Source: DATEHQ01 sp035279525
GTDB taxonomy: Bacteria > Chloroflexota > Dormibacteria > Dormibacterales > Dormibacteraceae
NCBI GenBank assembly: GCA_035279525.1
Contig: DATEHQ010000074.1
Coordinates: 1 to 5,001, forward strand
Length of the DNA stretch: 5,001 nt
Direction: 5' to 3'
Below are positions 1 through 5,001 of this stretch, in pieces (positions within the stretch are counted from its first letter, which is position 1; every line of letters begins with the position of its first letter). Made by a program: the position numbers and the translations under genes. The notes below the pieces were generated by a model, which saw only the letters and a list, made by a program, of their open reading frames with translations, was not told the origin of the DNA and ran no database searches.

Positions 1-3000
1 CCGTGTAGAACTGCTTGTTCAGCATCTCCTCGGAGGCCGTCGCCACGACAGGCGGAAGGATCGGCGGTGCCAGCGTGTTCATGCCGTACTCGAGCACGTC
101 GCCGATGGCCCCCTGAGTGCCAGTCGGGTTCTCCGTGTACGCTGCATCGAACAGCGCCTCGGGGACGGAGCCGAAGACGAAGCCAGGAACCTGCGGGCGC
201 GGGATGCGGATGCGGCCTTGGTTCTCGCCGAACTGGTACTCGAAGTGCCAGTAGCGGTGCCGCTCGTTGGCGTCCATCTCCCTGTACCACTGCTTGTCCT
301 TGTTCTGCCACCAGAGGTACAGCGTGGGCAGCGTCATCGAGAGGATGCCCTTCAGCATGAACCGCTTGGGGTCGCGGCGGAGAGCGGCGACGTTCGCCAG
401 AGGGCCTTGGAACGCGGCGTTGTAGAACGGCACGATCTGGTTCACGGCTCGAGCGAACTCGCCGGCGCGCGTGAAGTCGATCGTCGCCTGTTTCGACGCG
501 ATCATCAGGTTCACGGCCTGCTCGTCGGTCAGCCAGTCGCCCGGCTTCCACCCCATCTCCTTGCCCACCAGGCGGAACTCGGTGAGCCGCGAGGCGACCT
601 CGGGGAACTGCAGCAACTCGCGCACGAAGTCCCATCCGGTGCGGGGATCCAGGTAGTGGACCTTGCCCGTCTGGTAGAGCTGCTTCTTCGCGCGTGCGGC
701 GGAGTAGATGTCGCTGGCGAAGAAGTGGGAACCTCGCAGGCCGAGGCGCTCGTAGGCGTGGATCACCTCGCGGTCAGCCGACGAGATGCTGCGGGTGCCA
801 CCAGTCGCGTCGTACACCGCGTACGCCGCCATCGACCGCAGCCACTCGCTCGCCAGTTGGAAGGCGTTGACGTGGGAGCGCGTGTTCAGCCAGAGGTCGC
901 CGAAGTCGCGCGTGGGGTTGGTGATGAGCCCGAAGCTGGCGCGGGCCGTCGTGCCCAGCGTGAACAGCGTCTTCGACTTCATCATCAACGCGGGCAGCAA
1001 CTTCGTCTGGTCCAGCGCGTAGTGGTCCATCGCGCCCATCGCGTGGTACAGCTCCGGTGCCACCTCGTACCACTCGACTTGCGTGCGGTAGCCGTCGCCT
1101 GCAGCGTTGGCGACGCGGGTGAATCGCGGCACGATCGGTCGCCCGTTCGTGTTCATCATCATCGGCGCGTAGAACGTCAGCAGCGACTCGGGATCGACCG
1201 TGCCGAAGTCGATTGCGGCAGAGCCACCGCCCGCATTGACCTTCTTCTCGATCTCGCGGATAAGCTCGTTCAACGACCGCTCGGCGACCGGCGAGATGGG
1301 CGTCTGGACCTTCTCGATGGAGGAGCCGACGCCGGGGACCGAGGCCAGCTCGAAGATGGCGTTCTGGATCGCCTCCTTGTGCGCCTTGCGGATGCGTGTC
1401 GAGTGCTCGGCCAGGATCGAGGAGAGCGGGTCGATCGTGCGGTCGCCGTGGCCAGAGAGCGAACGGATCAGCGCGCCAGGCGTCGTGCCCTTCGTCCGCC
1501 GCCCGCTCCGCACCCATTCCTCGGCCACGTCGTTGCCCTCGGCGTGGAGCGGCACGTAGTAGCCCGGGTCGCCCTCGCGCGTGCCCTGGATCATGTTGGC
1601 GTACGAAGGGCTGGCCTGCGCCACGTAGTCGTTCACCATCTCCCACCAGCGGTACGTGCCAGCAGCCGCTTGGGAGACGCCCGGCTCGTGCGAGTCGATC
1701 GCGGAGACGATGGCCTCGGCGTCCTCGCGGGAGATGCCCGGGTACTTGTACTCGGGGTCCTGGCCGCTCTTCTTTGCCAGCGCGTCCTGCCATTCGTAGA
1801 GCGCCTTCGCGCGGTTCGCCCACAGGTAGTAGGAGAGCAGGCGCATCTTGCCCTTGGCGCCGATCGTCAACTCCTGCAGCGACGGCCCGACCGGCTTCCC
1901 GTAGAAGTCGGTCATCTGCTTCTTGACGTGCTGCTCGGCGATGGCGTCGGCGGTGCCGCGGAGCGCCGAGAGGAGCCGCGAAGGATCCTTCTGCACCGGG
2001 AACGCCTTGACGCCCAGCGAGTCCATCGCCTTCTTCGTGAACTCGTGGATCGCCCAGCCCTGGTCGAAGTGGGCCTGGTAGCTGAAGAAACGCCCCAGCT
2101 TCGCGCGGTACACCAGCGCGCGCGACACCGGTGACGACGGGTTCGCCATCATCGCCTCGGCGCGTTGCAGCGGCGTCTGCGTGATCCAGCGTTGCCACAA
2201 CTCGGTGGCGTGGTCGAGCTGCTCGCCCGTCTCGCGGTTCTGCGCCAGGAACGTCCCCTCCATCCACCGCATCGACGCCGGCGCTTCCTTCATCGCCGTG
2301 GCGCGGTCGGTGATGTAGTGGCGCATGAACTCGGCCCAGCCCTCTCGCCGGTAGCCGCGCGCAGGCTCGGGTCCACCCTTGGGGTAGGCGATGTGGCCGA
2401 GGCGCAGGAGCTCGGCCTGCATGTCCTTCGCCACCGTGTCCCAGGGGTTGCCCTTGAGGTGGCCGAACATCGCCGTCTCGATGGCGTGCCCGACCTCGTG
2501 GGCCATCGTGTGGATGTCGTTGGCCATCCCGAGGCGGATGACGTGGGTGGTGGGGCTGAACTGGCCAGCGGCCCAGGAGTGCGCGAGGCGCCCGATGCGG
2601 ATCGCCGGGTCCATGCCCATCGTCTCGAGCGCCAAGACAAGCCTGTCCTTGACGTTGTGGGTGCCGACCACCTCGTCGTGACGCGGCATGGCGCGTGGGT
2701 TCATGATCGCGGTCAGGACCGCGCGCGGGACGTGGGCGATGGAGGCGAGGCCCGAGGCCGGGTTGGGCAGCGGGGCACCGCCGGTCCCCGGGATGGACGA
2801 GGAGGACGGGTTGATGAGCGGCACGGAGTCCGTGCGGCGCGTGCGGCGCGGGGAGCTGAGGACCGAGGCGGGGGCACCTCGAGCGGCCTTCTTGGCGGGA
2901 GTTGCCGCCGGAGCGACAACTTCGGGCGTGCCCGCCTGCACCGGCTCCGCTTTCGCCTGTGCAACCGGCTTCTCCTCGGCCTTGCGGGTGAAGCCCAGCT

Positions 3001-4474
3001 TCTCGCCGACCACCTCGAACGCGCGGTCCTTGGTCTTGGCGCTCCACCCCTCGGGACCGGGATCTCCGAAGAACTCGGTCAGCGCCGTCGCGCGGGCCTT
3101 CTGCTCGGGCATCTCGAAGATGCGGTGGATCACGTCCGCCGCCACGAGCTCGCGCACCGAAGGGCCGTCCTCGCCCCGCGGCCGAGCGACGTTCTTCTGC
3201 GTCTCCGGCGGCAGGTTCTCCATGTACCGCGAGAGCGTCTCGCGCCCCGCCACGGAAGCCGCGTCGTCGCCAAGGTGCGTCAGCAGCGAGTTCTGGACGT
3301 TGAGCGCCTCCTCGTGCGACAGCCCAGCGGCGCGCAGTTCCCCGTGGACGCGCTCCATCGCCTTGAACCCGGCGGTGGCCATATCCTGCGGGGCCATGTC
3401 CTTGAGGTCGTCGAACGTCCTGGGGTAGTAGGCGCTGTCCCGGGTCGCCTCCGCCTCCTTGCCAACGACCTTGAGCTGGGCCTCTGGAGCCACGTCCTGG
3501 GCCGTCACGGGCACGTCGCGCACTTCGACGGGAACCATCTGCGCCGAGGCGTCGAAGTCCACAGGCGGCTCCTGGCGCGGCCTGGAAGGCGTGAGCGCGC
3601 CCGTGAGCTGGCCGAACACGGCGCCCGCCAACCCGCTGCGGACCTGATCCTCGGGAGACGGCTCGGTCCCCAGGTAGTGCTGGGCGGCGGCTTGGCCGAG
3701 CGCCGACTGGCCGTACATCAGCCCGAAGTCCTTGGTGGCCGTCGCCGTCGCGCTGAGCACCGCCTCCTCGAGCGTGCGCACCGCGCCCTGCTCCACGACC
3801 TTCCCGATGCGTCCCACGGGACCAGCGGCACCTGCAGCAGCCGCGAGGCCCGTCTGGATCGCCGCGTTCTTGGCGATGTCCCAGGAGGTCGGCGGCGGCC
3901 GGCCTTCGGCCTTCGCCTGCTCCTCGGCTTGCTGGCGGACCTCCGGGGAAAGCGACTCGCTCAGTGCCTGCCCGGCCATCGCCGGGACAGCGGCTTGCCC
4001 TGTCAGGAGCAGGGGAGCCATGCGAGGCACGTCCCCAAAGAGCACCTTCCCCGGAAGGCCCGTGCGTTGCTCGAAGGCGGCGGCCTGTTCAGCAGGCTGC
4101 TGGAAGTGGGGACTCTGCCGCAGAGGATCGCCCAGAGCATGTCCCACTTCCGAGAACGGCTGCGTGAACGGGGCAAGAATCTGGGCGGTCGAGTCGTCGG
4201 CCACCGCGCCCACGATGTTCTTGGGGAGATCGCCCGCCGCGGTCAGCAACCCGCCCAGCCCCTCGTTGAACTTCGAGGCGGCGTAGCTGATGTCCTGCAT
4301 CATCTCGCCCCGGATCTTGCCGAGGTAGCTGGGAGTGGCGGCCTCCGCCTTGATCTCGTCGTGCAGCTTCCGCGCGTAACCAAACGCCCGGGCGCGGTCG
4401 TCCTTCGAGAGCTTGCCGCCCTCGATCATGCCCAGCGTGTTCTTCAGCCTGGTGCGCTTGTCGTCTCCAGCCAC
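1..4474 (-). CDS. Large phage polyvalent protein with zincin metallopeptidase core and LPD38-like C-terminal region (3' end beyond window)
   Basis: This frame is open for 1491 codons from GTG at 4474 to the window edge, with no stop seen. The start is well fixed: the frame has a TGA at 4534-4532, no ATG, GTG or TTG lies between that stop and this GTG, and GAGGAAGG sits 8 nt upstream. Residues 1-497 are unrecognised and largely helical, with Ala/Gly-rich hydrophobic stretches near 143-172, 201-228 and 250-294. Residues 498-575 form a Pro/Ala/Ser/Lys linker. HEVGH (659-663) plus EGWAEF (711-716) is a gluzincin-like metallopeptidase core. Residues 882-976 contain a YYLWANRAKAL to YYVPL helical segment typical of phage proteins of this type. 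From about 1160 the LPD38 pattern follows: NPTRDF (1186-1191), FTRAGEFARAVNQIVPFYNA (1334-1353), RIRIPRP (1421-1427), FGSVPEAL (1434-1441) and a final PPILPP...EEMLNKQF. Family members of this kind are thought to be packaged and co-injected with phage DNA; that role here is inferred. The similarity to the usual end of LPD38 suggests the true C-terminus is not far beyond the edge. Confidence 0.93.
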   Translation of the reverse strand, partial: MAGDDKRTRLKNTLGMIEGGKLSKDDRARAFGYARKLHDEIKAEAATPSYLGKIRGEMMQDISYAASKFNEGLGGLLTAAGDLPKNIVGAVADDSTAQILAPFTQPFSEVGHALGDPLRQSPHFQQPAEQAAAFEQRTGLPGKVLFGDVPRMAPLLLTGQAAVPAMAGQALSESLSPEVRQQAEEQAKAEGRPPPTSWDIAKNAAIQTGLAAAAGAAGPVGRIGKVVEQGAVRTLEEAVLSATATATKDFGLMYGQSALGQAAAQHYLGTEPSPEDQVRSGLAGAVFGQLTGALTPSRPRQEPPVDFDASAQMVPVEVRDVPVTAQDVAPEAQLKVVGKEAEATRDSAYYPRTFDDLKDMAPQDMATAGFKAMERVHGELRAAGLSHEEALNVQNSLLTHLGDDAASVAGRETLSRYMENLPPETQKNVARPRGEDGPSVRELVAADVIHRIFEMPEQKARATALTEFFGDPGPEGWSAKTKDRAFEVVGEKLGFTRKAEEKPVAQAKAEPVQAGTPEVVAPAATPAKKAARGAPASVLSSPRRTRRTDSVPLINPSSSSIPGTGGAPLPNPASGLASIAHVPRAVLTAIMNPRAMPRHDEVVGTHNVKDRLVLALETMGMDPAIRIGRLAHSWAAGQFSPTTHVIRLGMANDIHTMAHEVGHAIETAMFGHLKGNPWDTVAKDMQAELLRLGHIAYPKGGPEPARGYRREGWAEFMRHYITDRATAMKEAPASMRWMEGTFLAQNRETGEQLDHATELWQRWITQTPLQRAEAMMANPSSPVSRALVYRAKLGRFFSYQAHFDQGWAIHEFTKKAMDSLGVKAFPVQKDPSRLLSALRGTADAIAEQHVKKQMTDFYGKPVGPSLQELTIGAKGKMRLLSYYLWANRAKALYEWQDALAKKSGQDPEYKYPGISREDAEAIVSAIDSHEPGVSQAAAGTYRWWEMVNDYVAQASPSYANMIQGTREGDPGYYVPLHAEGNDVAEEWVRSGRRTKGTTPGALIRSLSGHGDRTIDPLSSILAEHSTRIRKAHKEAIQNAIFELASVPGVGSSIEKVQTPISPVAERSLNELIREIEKKVNAGGGSAAIDFGTVDPESLLTFYAPMMMNTNGRPIVPRFTRVANAAGDGYRTQVEWYEVAPELYHAMGAMDHYALDQTKLLPALMMKSKTLFTLGTTARASFGLITNPTRDFGDLWLNTRSHVNAFQLASEWLRSMAAYAVYDATGGTRSISSADREVIHAYERLGLRGSHFFASDIYSAARAKKQLYQTGKVHYLDPRTGWDFVRELLQFPEVASRLTEFRLVGKEMGWKPGDWLTDEQAVNLMIASKQATIDFTRAGEFARAVNQIVPFYNAAFQGPLANVAALRRDPKRFMLKGILSMTLPTLYLWWQNKDKQWYREMDANERHRYWHFEYQFGENQGRIRIPRPQVPGFVFGSVPEALFDAAYTENPTGTQGAIGDVLEYGMNTLAPPILPPVVATASEEMLNKQFYT
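2..997 (-). other. LPD38-like region encoded at the 3' part of the large gene (residues about 1160-1491)
   Basis: Successive landmarks match what I know of the phage LPD38 domain. These are a hydrophobic helix ending in NPTRDF (1186-1191), then FTRAGEFARAVNQIVPFYNA (1334-1353). A hydrophobic TLPTLYLWWQNKD segment (1381-1393) follows, then RIRIPRPQVPGFVFGSVPEA (1421-1440) and a PPILPP...EEMLNKQFYT tail. In relatives the tail normally continues with a short basic/Pro motif near the protein end, which here falls beyond the window. The exact biochemical role of LPD38 is not known. The assignment is from pattern memory, without a profile search. Confidence 0.72.
1547..1831 (-). other. Conserved helical segment between peptidase and LPD38 (residues 882-976)
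   Basis: This stretch runs from YYLWANRAKALYEW to GYYVPL. The arrangement recurs in phage LPD38-type proteins: a residue run ending in a Arg-Ala-Leu helix, a PGIS-type turn with an acidic helix (PGISREDAEAIVSAI), an aromatic helix (YRWWEMVNDYV), and a YVP motif closing the segment. It links the peptidase to the LPD38 region and supports reading the protein as one phage-type architecture. Function unknown. Confidence 0.6.
2291..2557 (-). other. Zincin metallopeptidase core encoded within the large gene (residues about 640-728)
   Basis: The encoded segment has the HExxH zinc-binding helix as HEVGHAIE (H659, E660 as general base, H663). After 47 further residues comes EGWAEFMRHY, where E711 (or E715) is the likely third zinc ligand. 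This resembles the gluzincin pattern in which a glutamate in an EGxAE-type motif completes the site. All residues expected for activity appear present, so an active peptidase is plausible. Substrate is unknown: it could be cleavage of the same polyprotein, a host factor or another injected protein. Confidence 0.78.
2750..2983 (-). other. Low-complexity interdomain linker in the large protein (residues 498-575)
   Basis: The encoded segment is rich in Pro, Ala, Lys, Glu and Ser. It begins KAEEKPVAQAKAEPVQ, has a basic SPRRTRRTDS patch at 541-550 and ends in a Ser/Gly/Pro-rich stretch up to G575. It is almost certainly disordered and separates the unrecognised N-terminal 497 residues from the peptidase part. 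Such linkers are common between modules of phage polyvalent proteins and are likely protease-accessible. Confidence 0.75.
2831..2848 (-). repeat. Perfect 9-bp tandem duplication encoding RRT-RRT
   Basis: The plus-strand unit cgtgcggcg occurs twice without a gap. It is in frame and encodes two Arg-Arg-Thr triplets (residues 543-548) in the disordered linker. Its length, a multiple of three, keeps the reading frame. It may be a slippage product tolerated because the linker is unstructured. Confidence 0.7.
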
Positions 4475-4475
4475 A

Positions 4476-5000
4476 TCAGCCGCCTTCCTCGTCGGTGGGG
4501 CCGATGGTCGCGGGCTCCGGCTGCTGCTCCATCATCATCACCCGCTCGTACCACTGATCTTCTGTCTCGTTCTTGGGAACCGGCACCTGCGCGTCGAACT
4601 GCGTGGTGTCCATGATCCAGTTGTTGGACGCCGCCAGCCGCCGCAGCGCGAGGTTGTGCGCGCGCGCCACGGTGATCTGCCGCAACATCATCCGCTTCTG
4701 AAATGCGTCTGCTGACTCGCCAACAACCTGCGTCGGCGGCTCGCCCTTGATCGCCTTGATGCTCGGGTCCTTCGCCATCTCCGCGTCCAGCTTGAGGCTG
4801 AGCGCCTGGAGGTCCTCCGGAGACGCCTGCGAGATCGGACGCGGCTGCCGACCGGCGTTACCCACATGCTCAGGCGCAGGCGCGCGGTCCTGCGGGAAGC
4901 GCGACGGCACCCGTCCGAACTGCTTGTCGAAGTTGTCCGACTCCTTCTGGAACGCCTCGTCCAGCGTGGGCGCGATGTACCCCTTGCCGTCCGGCCGCAT
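4476..5000 (-). CDS. Hypothetical protein, about 174 residues, upstream partner of the large polyvalent gene (start uncertain)
   Basis: I do not recognise this protein. The frame ends at TGA 4478-4476 and is open to the right edge; ATG at 5000-4998 is the first start visible, but with only one base upstream it could be an internal Met, so the gene may be longer. The composition is that of a normal soluble protein, unlike the Arg/Pro/Gly-rich shadow frames. The N-terminal third is polar and Pro-rich (about residues 30-60). Residues 61-78 and 97-125 look helical, the latter with Met and Arg (KRMMLRQITVARAHNLALRR, 102-121). The tail is acidic and ends in PTDEEGG. No signal peptide, membrane segment or catalytic motif is visible. 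The stop lies one base before the GTG of the next gene, and that gene's Shine-Dalgarno lies within this coding sequence, so the two are probably co-transcribed and translationally coupled. In phage gene order, a small virion or head-tail accessory protein would fit this place, but nothing in the sequence proves it. Confidence 0.82.
   Translation of the reverse strand: MRPDGKGYIAPTLDEAFQKESDNFDKQFGRVPSRFPQDRAPAPEHVGNAGRQPRPISQASPEDLQALSLKLDAEMAKDPSIKAIKGEPPTQVVGESADAFQKRMMLRQITVARAHNLALRRLAASNNWIMDTTQFDAQVPVPKNETEDQWYERVMMMEQQPEPATIGPTDEEGG
4483..4490 (-). promoter_or_regulatory. Shine-Dalgarno site for the large polyvalent gene
   Basis: On the minus strand the sequence reads GAGGAAGG, then 8 nt, then GTG. 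It is a good match to the anti-Shine-Dalgarno complement at normal spacing, and it decides the GTG at 4474 as the start. It lies inside the last codons (DEEGG) of the upstream gene, so ribosomes finishing that gene terminate at the new start. Confidence 0.8.
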
Positions 5001-5001
5001 C

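Noticed and set aside
218..2134. Plus-strand open frame of 638 codons antisense to the large gene
   Set aside because: It is in codon register opposite the real gene, is rich in Arg, Val, His and Leu without domain motifs, and continues open to the left edge only because the sense gene lacks TTA, CTA and TCA codons.
774..3047. Minus-strand open frame of 757 codons overlapping the large gene in another frame
   Set aside because: The translation is dominated by Arg, Gly, His and Pro as expected for an off-frame reading of GC-rich DNA. The frame that includes HEVGH and the LPD38-like motifs is the coherent one.
4444..4476. ATG at 4476 overlapping the upstream TGA as TGATG, as a start for the large gene
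   Set aside because: That frame reaches TGA after 10 codons. The GTG at 4474, in the long frame and with a well-spaced Shine-Dalgarno, is the start.
2165..4615. Plus-strand open frame of 816 codons
   Set aside because: It is the same antisense register as the previous shadow, crosses the junction of two real minus-strand genes, and shows no recognisable protein features or ribosome binding site.
4476..5000. Toxin-antitoxin or regulatory role for the 174-residue protein
   Set aside because: No helix-turn-helix, ribbon-helix-helix or nuclease motif is visible, and the neighbour is a giant phage protein and not a toxin-sized gene.
1..5001. tRNA, rRNA, CRISPR array, insertion sequence, attachment site, promoter or terminator
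   Set aside because: Nothing of the kind is visible. Both strands are accounted for by two adjacent minus-strand genes with only one base between them, which leaves no room for intergenic signals.

Overview
This GC-rich window (roughly two-thirds G+C by eye) is almost entirely coding on the minus strand. It looks like part of a tailed-phage or prophage genome, most probably the virion-structural side of a podovirus-like phage. The phage call rests on one very large gene whose C-terminal part carries the hallmarks of the phage large polyvalent protein-associated domain 38 (LPD38). I see no bacterial housekeeping gene, tRNA, rRNA, CRISPR array or insertion sequence. High GC suggests a high-GC host, but the window does not identify it.

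Layout, read in the direction of transcription (right to left). First comes a gene at 5000-4476 encoding about 174 residues of a protein I do not recognise; its start is uncertain because the window ends one base upstream of the Met codon. It is followed, with a single-base gap, by a GTG-started gene that begins at 4474 and runs off the left end, giving 1491 codons without its stop. A strong Shine-Dalgarno-like GAGGAAGG lies inside the end of the first gene, so the two are probably translated in sequence from one mRNA. There is no noncoding stretch in the window.

The large protein has four recognisable zones. Residues 1-497 are unrecognised, with helical Ala/Gly-rich hydrophobic stretches. 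Residues 498-575 are a low-complexity Pro/Ala/Ser/Lys linker. A zincin-type metallopeptidase core follows (HEVGH at 659-663 and EGWAEF at 711-716). From about residue 770 to the window edge there is a long helical region followed by the LPD38-like segment. By analogy with the polyvalent proteins described in phages and conjugative elements, it may be packaged in the virion and delivered into the host with the DNA, where the peptidase could act. Delivery and target are inference.

Very long open frames also exist on the plus strand. They are antisense shadows caused by near-total absence of TTA, CTA and TCA codons in the real gene.
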